A stretch of 6,950 nt of DNA from positions 1 to 6,950 of the forward strand of contig JAUWKK010000153.1 in NCBI GenBank assembly GCA_030614245.1, written 5' to 3'. The DNA comes from Planctomycetota bacterium (lineage in GTDB: Bacteria; Planctomycetota; PUPC01; JABMSA01; JAUWKK01). Positions 1 through 5,660 of this stretch are shown here, piece after piece (positions within the stretch are counted from its first letter, which is position 1; every line of letters starts with the position of its first letter). The translations under genes were made by a program, and so were the position numbers. The notes beneath the pieces were generated by a model. The model was not told the DNA's origin and did not search any database. It worked only from the letters and a program-made list of their open reading frames with translations.

Positions 1-191
1 ATGGCCCTAGGGCCAGGTGGGTCCAGAGCGACAAATTGCACAAGCCCTGAAAGGGCGAAATAATGCTGGGTATTGGCAAGCCATGCCATAGGCAGGCAGG
101 CTGGAAAGCCTGCCCCACGAAGAGATGCCGCCCCAACGGGGCGGTGGGCTGAACAGATACGAGGATGGCCCGCAACGCACGTCCCTTGGCG
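1..191. repeat. Intergenic block of palindromes and hairpins downstream of the rnf operon
   Basis: I see no gene here. The block holds a perfect 12-base palindrome at 3-14 (GGCCCTAGGGCC), a hairpin unit at 43-63 listed separately, a hairpin with an 8-base stem at 95-102/107-114 (loop GGAA), and a hairpin with a 7-base stem at 128-134/138-144 (loop AAC). The last two lie 48-100 bases past the stop of the minus-strand gene ending at 192. They could help end transcription, but neither has a clear run of U on that strand, so a repeat origin is more likely. The minus-strand open frame that runs through this block is low-complexity and reads like a translated repeat. Confidence 0.6.
43..63 (+). repeat. 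Hairpin repeat, family A, copy 1
   Basis: A 5-base stem (GCCCT at 44-48, AGGGC at 52-56) closes a GAA loop and is followed by the tail GAAATAA. The same layout recurs at 6746-6766 with only two base changes (loop GCA, tail GAAGTAA), and in a related form at 6679-6700. All three copies are intergenic and in the same orientation, which supports a dispersed small repeat over chance. Confidence 0.6.
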
Positions 192-800
192 TTACTCGGT
201 CTTCAGCGGAACCTGGAGCTTGAGGGTCTTGGTCTTCTGTTCCCACTCGGTTCTCTGGAGCTTGAAGTTCTCGGGATCGAAGTGGTAACGGTCGCCGCCC
301 CAGAAGTAGTCCGCACGGAAGACCTTCACCTTCACTTTCGCCCGTTCGCCGTTGACTTCCAGCACCTTGACGGCGGAAAGACCGCTGACGTAGAGCGAGA
401 AGTAGTTGGTATCGCGGTGGATCTGGCGAAAAAGTGCTATGCCGTGCTTGGTCTGCCCGGGCTTGAGCAGGCCGCGGACCTCGAGGCAGTTGAGGTACTT
501 GCGCTTGTCGCGAAGCTGGGCCAGCCGCTGCGCGGCGGGGTAGTAGTTGTCCAGGTATCTCTTGCCTTCTTTCGTGATGATCTCGAACTCCGGCCTGAGC
601 ATCTTCGCATCGTCGTGCGGGTTCTTGACCGTGTACGTAATGTACCAATATGCCACCTTCCCGTGGACAGGGTCGTCGATACTGACACGTTTCGGTGCGA
701 TGTGGTCGAAGTCGAACGTCCACGGCACGGGAGCATCGCCTGCAATGGCAAGAGTGCATATACCGGCAACCAGGGCTAATGTCAGGGTTGTGAGTCTCAT
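192..800 (-). CDS. Small secreted protein of unknown function, last gene of the rnf operon
   Basis: A 202-residue protein with an export signal: an Arg at residue 2, a hydrophobic core at about residues 5-19, and a signal peptidase I type site after AIA (residues 18-20). The cysteine at 15 is not in a proper lipobox, so I do not call it a lipoprotein. The mature part is charged and probably beta-rich, with one cysteine (105). It has the general look of small periplasmic proteins common in planctomycetes, with the segments YWYITYTVKN (51-60), GKRYLDNYYP (79-88) and YVSGLS (137-142), but I cannot assign a function. The ATG at 800 has a good ribosome binding site (AAGGAAG, 806-812, 5-base spacer). 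Only 42 bases separate it from the rnfB stop on the same strand, so cotranscription with rnfEAB is likely. A role in Rnf assembly or cofactor handling is possible but unsupported. Confidence 0.8.
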   Translation of the reverse strand: MRLTTLTLALVAGICTLAIAGDAPVPWTFDFDHIAPKRVSIDDPVHGKVAYWYITYTVKNPHDDAKMLRPEFEIITKEGKRYLDNYYPAAQRLAQLRDKRKYLNCLEVRGLLKPGQTKHGIALFRQIHRDTNYFSLYVSGLSAVKVLEVNGERAKVKVKVFRADYFWGGDRYHFDPENFKLQRTEWEQKTKTLKLQVPLKTE

Positions 801-842
801 TCTTGCTTCCTTTTCACGCAGCAGTTTAACGAAGTGGCGCTA

Positions 843-1745
843 TCATACGGCAGCGGGGGCTTTTTTCTTCTTAGGGTTTTGTTTCCGGCCGTAGTCGGCT
901 TCGGCCTGCGGCACGGCGGCGCCGGTCTTACGCGCCTTTCTGAAGTTAGCTATCACGTCCTTCGGGCAGGCGTTCACGCACAGCCCGCAGTTCACGCATT
1001 TATTGTAATCGATCTTCGCCAGATTGTCGATAACTTTAATCGCCTCTTTCTTGCAGGATTTTTCGCACAGCTTGCATGCGATGCACCCGACCTTGCACAA
1101 CTTGTTGACGACCTTGCCTTTATCGTGCGACAGGCACTGTACCGGCACGTGCTTGTCGATCGGCAGCAGCTCGATGATATTCTTCGGGCAGGCGGCGGCA
1201 CATTTGCCGCAGCCGGTGCAAAGCTTCTCGTTGACGTATGGCGTGCCGCCGCGCATCGAGATAGCATCAAACGGGCAGACGTCCGCACACGTGCCGAGCC
1301 CCAGGCAGGCGTATTCGCAGTTCTTCAGGATGCCGCCGGTCAGCAGCATGGCCGCGCGACAATCCCGGATGCCATCGTAAACTATACATTCGCCGACATC
1401 CGGGCCGCCCTTGCAGCGGACTATCGCCACTACCGGCGTGCGCTCGTCCACATTGACACCCATTATTTGACAAATGTGCGCTATTGCCTCGGGCGTCGCC
1501 ACCGGGCACGCATCGGCCGGCGCCTCGCCTTTCACGATCGCTTCAGCCAGCGCCGAGCAGCCGGGGAAGCCGCAAGCCGAGCAGTTGGCCCCCGGCAATT
1601 CGTCGGTCACCCGTTCCACGCGCGGGTCGATGTCCACAGCGAAGACTTTGGCGGCGACGGCAAGCCCCAGCCCGAAAACTGCTGCCAGCGCGGCCATTAT
1701 GATGACCGCCGCTTTCGCCACTGTGATGATTGCAGCCATTTCCAT
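843..1745 (-). CDS. rnfB: Electron transport complex subunit RnfB (polyferredoxin)
   Basis: RnfB takes electrons from reduced ferredoxin in the Rnf complex, which couples ferredoxin:NAD+ electron transfer to Na+ or H+ export. The 300-residue protein shows one N-terminal membrane helix (about 4-36), then the RnfB/Fes 4Fe-4S motif (Cys55, 58, 63, 80) after the family-typical VDIDPRVERV (37-46). A middle block has Cys111, 120, 129, 143, 147, 153 and 157. Ferredoxin motifs follow at Cys176/179/182/186, Cys204 plus 217/221/224/227/231, and Cys250/253/256/260. This is the long, multi-cluster RnfB type of clostridia and Bacteroidetes rather than the short proteobacterial one. The C-terminus is lysine-rich (KKKK at 292-295). 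The ATG at 1745 lies 12 bases after the rnfA stop and has a weak ribosome binding site, so translation may be coupled. A second ATG two codons later is an alternative start. Confidence 0.95.
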   Translation of the reverse strand: MEMAAIITVAKAAVIIMAALAAVFGLGLAVAAKVFAVDIDPRVERVTDELPGANCSACGFPGCSALAEAIVKGEAPADACPVATPEAIAHICQIMGVNVDERTPVVAIVRCKGGPDVGECIVYDGIRDCRAAMLLTGGILKNCEYACLGLGTCADVCPFDAISMRGGTPYVNEKLCTGCGKCAAACPKNIIELLPIDKHVPVQCLSHDKGKVVNKLCKVGCIACKLCEKSCKKEAIKVIDNLAKIDYNKCVNCGLCVNACPKDVIANFRKARKTGAAVPQAEADYGRKQNPKKKKAPAAV

Positions 1746-1757
1746 TTACTGTATCGC

Positions 1758-2402
1758 TCAGGCCATTCCGGCGAATCCGAGAAACGCCAGTGCCATCAAT
1801 CCTGTGCAGATGAACGTGATGGGCGCACCTTTCAGCGGCTCAGGCACCGGTAACTGGGCCAAACGCTCGCGAACGCCCGACATCAGCGGCATCGCAAACG
1901 TGAAACCGAGCCCCGCAAAGAAGCCCTGGAACGTCGCCAGGAACAGGCTCAATTCCTCGGGAGCGTCCGTCGTATTGAGCAGCGTTACACCCAGCACGGC
2001 GCAGTTAGTCGTGATAAGCGGCAGGAATATCCCCAATGACTTGTACAGCGCGGGGATCATCTTCCGCATGAACGTCTCGACGAGCTGCACGAGCGACGCG
2101 ATCACCAGGATGTAGCTCACCGTCCGCAGCACGGGTTCGAGCCCGTAGGGCCGCATCGCATCCGGCAGCATCGATCTGAAGAGCGGCGCGTCCGGCCTCA
2201 GCACAAACGTGTAGAGCAGGTACGTCACGAACGACGCGAGCGTCATGACGAACGTGACCGCCATTCCCATCCCGAACGCCTTGTCCGTGCGGTCCGATGA
2301 ATTGACGAACGGGCAGAGCCCGAGAAACCTCGACAGGACGTAGTTGCTGACCAGCGTCACGCTGACGATGATCGAGAGAAGTTGTCCCCAGCTCCAATCC
2401 AT
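1758..2402 (-). CDS. rnfA: Electron transport complex membrane subunit RnfA
   Basis: An integral membrane subunit of the Rnf complex (homologous to NqrE), which pairs with RnfE and carries part of the electron path across the membrane. The 214-residue protein is almost all hydrophobic and fits six helices. It has both family signatures: SRFLGLCPF (24-32) with Cys30, and PLITTNCAVLG (128-138) with Cys134. In Rnf and Nqr structures the equivalent cysteines of the two paired subunits hold a [2Fe-2S] cluster inside the membrane. The ATG directly abuts the rnfE stop with no bases between. Its ribosome binding site (GGGGAGG, 2411-2417, 8-base spacer) lies in the last rnfE codons, a sign of tight operon coupling. 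The presence of rnfB next door argues for Rnf rather than Na+-NQR. Confidence 0.95.
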   Translation of the reverse strand: MDWSWGQLLSIIVSVTLVSNYVLSRFLGLCPFVNSSDRTDKAFGMGMAVTFVMTLASFVTYLLYTFVLRPDAPLFRSMLPDAMRPYGLEPVLRTVSYILVIASLVQLVETFMRKMIPALYKSLGIFLPLITTNCAVLGVTLLNTTDAPEELSLFLATFQGFFAGLGFTFAMPLMSGVRERLAQLPVPEPLKGAPITFICTGLMALAFLGFAGMA

Positions 2403-3005
2403 TTATCCCGCCTCCCCGACCTTCTTACGCATCCCGAGCCACTTGAAGAGGCCCAGCAGCAGCCCGAGCATCAAGAAGGCCCCCGGCGCCTGCGCCATCG
2501 CCGCGGCAGGCTCGTAAGTCATCGACCATTTCAACCCGAACAGCGTCCCGCTGCCCAGTCCTTCGCGGAAGACTGCCACAAGCATCAAGGCTCCCGTGAA
2601 GCCGATGCCCATCCCGAGGCCGTCCAGCGCAGAGGCCAGCAGCCCGTTCTTCGAAGCGAAATCCTCCGCACGATAGATGATAATGCAGTTCACCACAATG
2701 AGCGGAATGAATATCCCCAGCGCCTCGCTCACTTCAGGCGGGAAGAACGCCTTCATCAGCAGTTCGACCATAGTCACAAAAGACGCTATGACCACGATAT
2801 AGCAGCCGAGCCGCACTCCCCGGGGGATCGCCTTCCGGATCAGCGAGATGATGACGTTGGAGCACAACAGAACGGTTGTAGCCGCCATGCCCATCGCGAA
2901 AGCATTATTGATACTGTTGGAAGTCGCCAGCGCCGGGCACAGCCCCACCATCAGCACGAAAATCGGATTGCGACGGATCAGGCCCTTGGTGAACTCGCCG
3001 AGCAT
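2403..3005 (-). CDS. rnfE: Electron transport complex membrane subunit RnfE
   Basis: The membrane partner of RnfA in the Rnf complex (homologous to NqrD). The 200-residue protein fits six helices. It shows NPIFVLMVGLCPALA (13-27) with Cys23, and PLIVVNCIII (101-110) with Cys107, followed by RAEDFASKNG (112-121). The two cysteines are the expected cluster ligands shared with RnfA. The usual LG before RAE is IY here, a small deviation. I start it at the ATG at 3005, because AGGAG (3011-3015) sits 5 bases upstream and the protein then begins like other RnfE proteins. The open frame extends to 3131, but that extra part is proline/arginine-rich, overlaps the promoter and is not family-like. It is the first gene of the local rnf cluster, with no rnfC, rnfD or rnfG upstream. 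Confidence 0.95.
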   Translation of the reverse strand: MLGEFTKGLIRRNPIFVLMVGLCPALATSNSINNAFAMGMAATTVLLCSNVIISLIRKAIPRGVRLGCYIVVIASFVTMVELLMKAFFPPEVSEALGIFIPLIVVNCIIIYRAEDFASKNGLLASALDGLGMGIGFTGALMLVAVFREGLGSGTLFGLKWSMTYEPAAAMAQAPGAFLMLGLLLGLFKWLGMRKKVGEAG

Positions 3006-3010
3006 CGTCG

Positions 3011-3015
3011 CTCCT
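3011..3015 (-). promoter_or_regulatory. Ribosome binding site deciding the rnfE start
   Basis: AGGAG on the minus strand, 5 bases upstream of the ATG at 3005. It favours this start over the in-frame extension that reaches 3131. Confidence 0.8.
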
Positions 3016-3051
3016 GCAAGGTCAGACGCAGAAACAGGCCAGCACAGAGGG

Positions 3052-3081
3052 ATTATAGTGTCTTGGGGGCGGTGCAGTCCA
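3052..3081 (-). promoter_or_regulatory. Sigma70-like promoter of the rnfEAB operon
   Basis: On the minus strand a perfect -10 TATAAT (3052-3057) stands 18 bases downstream of TGGACT (3076-3081), a 4/6 match to TTGACA. Transcription would start near 3045, giving a leader of about 40 bases before the rnfE ATG with its ribosome binding site inside. It lies in the 125-base gap after the dGTPase gene. The rnf genes therefore probably have their own transcript rather than depending on read-through. Confidence 0.6.
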
Positions 3082-3130
3082 GGATAATTGGGGGTTGACC
3101 TTCGTGGGGCATTAGCGGGGAAGGGCGCCA

Positions 3131-4318
3131 TTAAACCGTGCTGCGAGGCAGGAACAGTTCCTGGAACGAATTGATGAAATACGAGTCGGTCATTCCCGCG
3201 ATGAAGTCTATTGCGAGTTGAGCGGGTGCCACGCTGCGCCAGTCGGCCACGTCATGGCGCAGAAACCGTTCAAGCTCTTCGATACACTTTTCCTCGCGAT
3301 CGGGGAATAGATTGCCGTTCGGCCGCCTTACGGCTCTTTCAATAAGGCCACGGAACTCATGGTACATGAACTCCATGGCTCTATCTATTTGCTTGAAATA
3401 GCTGCCCACCTTCTTGTGTTTGTAGATGTGCTCGTTACTGAACTCACTGAATGTCTTCATTGCGGCGCAGACTTCTGGACTGACCCGTATCGCCTTGTGG
3501 TCCTCACTCTTCTCTACGATATCGCGCACAAGCGATGCTATTATGGCTCCATTAGTGTCTCCGAGCCGTTGCCGGACCTCCTTGGGGATGTCGTCCCGCT
3601 TGACGAGCTTCGTTGCCACAGCATCCTCGAAATCTCTTCCCAGATACGCCACTTTGTCGGCCATACGAACCACGCAACCCTCGAGAGTCGCAGGAAGTGC
3701 GCCGATCTCGGTCAATTGATCGAGGTCCTCAGGTTTTCTGTCTCTGTCGGGCTTCAGTTCCTGCTCGAATGTCTCACCGGAGTGGCAGGCGATTCCGTCG
3801 CGGACAGCAAATGTCAAGTTGAGGCCGGGATGCTTGTCTCCGTACGGTGATTCAAGACAATCGACCACGCGCAGACTATGAAGCTCGTGGGCAAACGCGA
3901 GACCATCATCCTGCGCCAATTTATGAAGGTTTTTCTCTCCTTCGTGCCCGAAAGGGGCATGACCCAGATCGTGTCCCACTGCCATAGCGGCCACGAGTTT
4001 GCCGTTGAGTTCCAGAGCTTTTGAGATTGTGCGCGCGACCGAGGCTACGTGCAGGCTGTGCTCGAGACGCGTGCAAATATGGTCATTCCGCGGAGATATG
4101 AAGACCTGTGTCTTGTGACGCAGCCGCCTGAACGCTCGGGAGTGAATGATGCGAGTGTAGTCGCGCTCGAACTCCGTCCGGAACTCGTCGGGTTCCTGGG
4201 GATACTTCCGGCCACTTGCCGGGCGATCTGGGGATTTCGCAGCGAACTCGTGGAGGTAATTGAACTCTGCCTGTTCCCGTAACTCTCTTGAGCAAGGCTT
4301 TGCCACTGCGTCCCCCAC
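3131..4318 (-). CDS. dgt: HD-domain dGTPase-like deoxynucleoside triphosphate triphosphohydrolase
   Basis: Family members hydrolyse dNTPs to the deoxynucleoside plus triphosphate in the cytoplasm and control the dNTP pool; some limit phage growth. The 395-residue protein has the usual length. It carries the entry motif FRTEFERDYTRIIHSRAFRR (46-65) and KTQVF (69-73). The metal-binding HD residues are His87 (in RLEHSLHVA), His116-Asp117 (in GHDLGHAPFGHEGE, 115-128) and Asp221 (in RMADKVAY, 218-225), so the active site looks intact. HSLRVVDCLE (147-156) and GLNLT (165-169) are also typical. The start is a GTG at 4318, preceded in frame by a stop, with no clear ribosome binding site. A GTG four codons later (4306), preceded by a G-rich stretch, is an alternative. 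It follows the deoxyribosyltransferase-like gene by 49 bases, probably as one unit. Its substrate (dGTP only, or several dNTPs) cannot be told from sequence. Confidence 0.92.
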   Translation of the reverse strand: MGDAVAKPCSRELREQAEFNYLHEFAAKSPDRPASGRKYPQEPDEFRTEFERDYTRIIHSRAFRRLRHKTQVFISPRNDHICTRLEHSLHVASVARTISKALELNGKLVAAMAVGHDLGHAPFGHEGEKNLHKLAQDDGLAFAHELHSLRVVDCLESPYGDKHPGLNLTFAVRDGIACHSGETFEQELKPDRDRKPEDLDQLTEIGALPATLEGCVVRMADKVAYLGRDFEDAVATKLVKRDDIPKEVRQRLGDTNGAIIASLVRDIVEKSEDHKAIRVSPEVCAAMKTFSEFSNEHIYKHKKVGSYFKQIDRAMEFMYHEFRGLIERAVRRPNGNLFPDREEKCIEELERFLRHDVADWRSVAPAQLAIDFIAGMTDSYFINSFQELFLPRSTV

Positions 4319-4367
4319 TGATTATGAATCTGTTGTGTTGCGCCGTCCAAATACTGCGAAGAGCATC

Positions 4368-4997
4368 TCAAATATGCTCGCACAAGGACGTCGTGCGAAG
4401 GAATTTTGCAAGGTCCTCTATGCTGGCCTTGCGGCGCAACGCTTGCCAGATGTTTTCGCCAAGGCCCAAGTAATCTTTCATTTGCTGTCGCCGCTGAGCA
4501 GACTTGGCTTCGTGGGAAGAGTGCTTAGCGAAAGAGCGGGTCATCGCCTCAACAGCCGCTGAGACTTCATCATATATGCAGAAATCGAATAGCCCTGCCA
4601 CGAGCGGGTTCTGCTCGCCACGGAAAACAGATCGCCCGTCGGACTGGTATCCCACTATGGCCTTGCCATCGCTCCATGCGAGGGCAGCTTCGGACACGGC
4701 GCCTTCATCGGGTACCCTCCCGTTGAGATTCACAATAATCCCATCGCACGCCGTCAATACTTGATAAACGTCCAAAGCAAAGATGGCTTTGGAGACCATC
4801 CGACCGGCGTCGGCTGGAGCCAGCCCTTGATTCGTTAGTGCTTCTACACATACGGTCAGTTCCAGGCCGTCGCGTTGTGGCAGAAACGTATCGTACCCGG
4901 CATCCTTGAAGGCATCCGCGATCTCCTGCATTTCTCTGCGTTCGGGCTCGTTGAACAGCGGCCCGGCGCAATAGATTCGACGAGGAGCATCATTCAT
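4368..4997 (-). CDS. Nucleoside 2-deoxyribosyltransferase family protein
   Basis: The 209-residue protein fits the nucleoside 2-deoxyribosyltransferase fold. It has an N-terminal strand and substrate loop, IYCAGPLFNEPER (8-20), a CDGIIVNLNG strand with Asp85 (84-93), and DEGAVSEAALAWSDGK (97-112), where Glu103 sits at the expected place of the catalytic nucleophile. Relatives swap the base of a deoxynucleoside or hydrolyse deoxynucleoside monophosphates (DNPH1 type), and I cannot choose between these. Residues from about 158 form a charged C-terminal extension beyond the usual domain. I start at the ATG at 4997, because GGTGGAG (5007-5013) lies 9 bases upstream and family similarity begins there. 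The open frame runs on to 5387, but that part is repeat-derived. It precedes the dGTPase gene on the same strand, and that enzyme's expected product, a deoxynucleoside, would be its substrate. Confidence 0.85.
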   Translation of the reverse strand: MNDAPRRIYCAGPLFNEPERREMQEIADAFKDAGYDTFLPQRDGLELTVCVEALTNQGLAPADAGRMVSKAIFALDVYQVLTACDGIIVNLNGRVPDEGAVSEAALAWSDGKAIVGYQSDGRSVFRGEQNPLVAGLFDFCIYDEVSAAVEAMTRSFAKHSSHEAKSAQRRQQMKDYLGLGENIWQALRRKASIEDLAKFLRTTSLCEHI

Positions 4998-5006
4998 TAG
5001 TCTTGT

Positions 5007-5021
5007 CTCCACCGATTGGAG
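5007..5021 (-). promoter_or_regulatory. Small hairpin covering the ribosome binding site of the deoxyribosyltransferase gene
   Basis: On the minus strand CTCCA (5017-5021) can pair with TGGAG (5007-5011) around a 5-base loop. The TGGAG arm contains the GGAG of the ribosome binding site, so folding would hide it. The stem is only 5 bases, so any effect on translation would be mild. Confidence 0.35.
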
Positions 5022-5038
5022 CCTAACGGTTGCTTTTA

Positions 5039-5066
5039 AGGATAGCTTCTGAGAACCCTGAGTCAA
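5039..5066 (-). promoter_or_regulatory. Candidate promoter of the deoxyribosyltransferase/dGTPase unit
   Basis: On the minus strand TTGACT (5061-5066, 5/6 match to the -35 consensus) is separated by 16 bases from TATCCT (5039-5044, 4/6 match to the -10). Transcription would start near 5032, about 35 bases before the ATG. A 10-base palindrome, TGTCATGACA (5084-5093), lies 17 bases upstream of the -35 and could bind a regulator. Confidence 0.5.
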
Positions 5067-5117
5067 GAAAATCTCTTGGAGCATGTCATGACAAAACCGT
5101 CCGCGCCTGGAACGAAA

Positions 5118-5190
5118 GCGAAGCAAAACGAGCCGCCCTGAAGAGGCAGAGGGCTGTAGCCGGGGCCCAGGCCCCCCATCCCCCGGTTGA
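5118..5190 (+). repeat. GC-rich hairpin repeat, family B, copy 1
   Basis: The 21 bases at 5118-5138 recur at 6921-6941 with one mismatch (core CAAAACGAGCCGCCC). The copy continues into an imperfect GC-rich stretch and then a hairpin, GGGGCC (5162-5167) with GGCCCC (5170-5175), ending in CCCCCGG. It lies in the divergent intergenic region between the deoxyribosyltransferase gene and the 76-residue gene. No coding sequence is supported here. Confidence 0.6.
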
Positions 5191-5206
5191 AAATACCGCC
5201 AAGGGC

Positions 5207-5235
5207 TTGATTTCAGGCCGCCCGAAGCATACACT
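5207..5235 (+). promoter_or_regulatory. Candidate promoter of the 76-residue protein gene
   Basis: TTGATT (5207-5212, 4/6) and TACACT (5230-5235, 4/6) are spaced by 17 bases. A start near 5242 would give a leader of about 30 bases before the ATG at 5271. The position fits well, but each box is only a moderate match. Confidence 0.4.
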
Positions 5236-5270
5236 GGCACCATGGATAACAGGCCCCGAGGTAGCACCCG

Positions 5271-5501
5271 ATGAGATTGAAGCAGAAAAAAGCCCTCCTG
5301 GGCTTGGGTCTGGATAACGACGATGGCCACAGCCGGTATACGAAAGGCCCCAACTTCCACCTGCTCGGCGGCTCGGAGGAAACACACGAGCGCATGCAGG
5401 AGACCGCTATGAAGTTCAACGAGAAACTCAAGGAGCGCGAGAAGACCATCGACGACATCTCCAAACGGGAGTTCTTCGATATCATAGACGAGGTCGCGTG
5501 A
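5271..5501 (+). CDS. Small conserved-looking protein of unknown function (76 residues)
   Basis: A short, highly charged soluble protein with no signal peptide or membrane segment. It opens with a basic stretch and GLGLDNDDGH (11-20), then GPNFHLLGGSEETHERMQE (26-44), and ends in a probable charged helix (about 40-76). It reads like a small family I associate with planctomycete and related genomes, but I know no function for it. Support that it is real: a ribosome binding site GAGGT (5258-5262) 8 bases before the ATG, a candidate promoter, strongly biased third codon positions, and a non-repetitive composition. It diverges from the deoxyribosyltransferase gene. The next gene downstream starts 159 bases later and appears to have its own promoter. 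A 6-base stem with a 6-base loop overlaps the stop (5496-5501/5508-5513) but lacks a T run. Confidence 0.8.
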   Translation: MRLKQKKALLGLGLDNDDGHSRYTKGPNFHLLGGSEETHERMQETAMKFNEKLKEREKTIDDISKREFFDIIDEVA

Positions 5502-5578
5502 TACCCCTCACGCCGCTGACCTGGAGAAGGACTCCACCCGCCGGTTCACGAAATCCCGTGGAACCTCTCAAGTAATCC

Positions 5579-5587
5579 TGCTATACT
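5579..5587 (+). promoter_or_regulatory. Extended -10 promoter candidate of the oxidoreductase gene
   Basis: TGCTATACT is an extended -10 element (TGn followed by TATACT, 5/6 match). Upstream, around 5558-5564, the -35 region is poor (3/6). Extended -10 promoters need little -35 match. It lies about 75 bases before the start codon. Confidence 0.4.
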
Positions 5588-5646
5588 CCGCCGGTGATTT
5601 GGCCGCAATGGGCGGCTGCAATCGTGCTGTGTACATCAAGAAGTGC

Positions 5647-5653
5647 AAGGAGG
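5647..5653 (+). promoter_or_regulatory. Strong ribosome binding site deciding the oxidoreductase start
   Basis: AAGGAGG lies 7 bases before the ATG at 5661. It rules out the in-frame GTG at 5643, which lies upstream of this site. Confidence 0.9.
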
Positions 5654-5660
5654 ACATCCG

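Noticed and set aside
1..191. An intrinsic terminator of the rnf operon at 95-144
   Set aside because: The hairpins are convincing, but neither is followed on the minus strand by a clear U run, and they fit the repeat content of the region.
834..1853. A 339-residue plus-strand open frame opposite rnfB
   Set aside because: It is the antisense shadow of the GC-rich rnfB gene and resembles no protein; rnfB is certain.
1758..3005. Na+-NQR subunits NqrD and NqrE instead of RnfE and RnfA
   Set aside because: The paralogues are similar, but the adjacent polyferredoxin with the Fes motif is RnfB, which Na+-NQR lacks.
3006..3131. A 42-residue N-terminal extension of RnfE
   Set aside because: It overlaps a perfect -10 box, is unlike any RnfE N-terminus, and AGGAG marks the start at 3005.
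4998..5387. A 130-residue N-terminal extension of the deoxyribosyltransferase-family protein
   Set aside because: It covers the repeat and the promoter, has no family-like sequence, and a ribosome binding site plus family similarity start at 4997.
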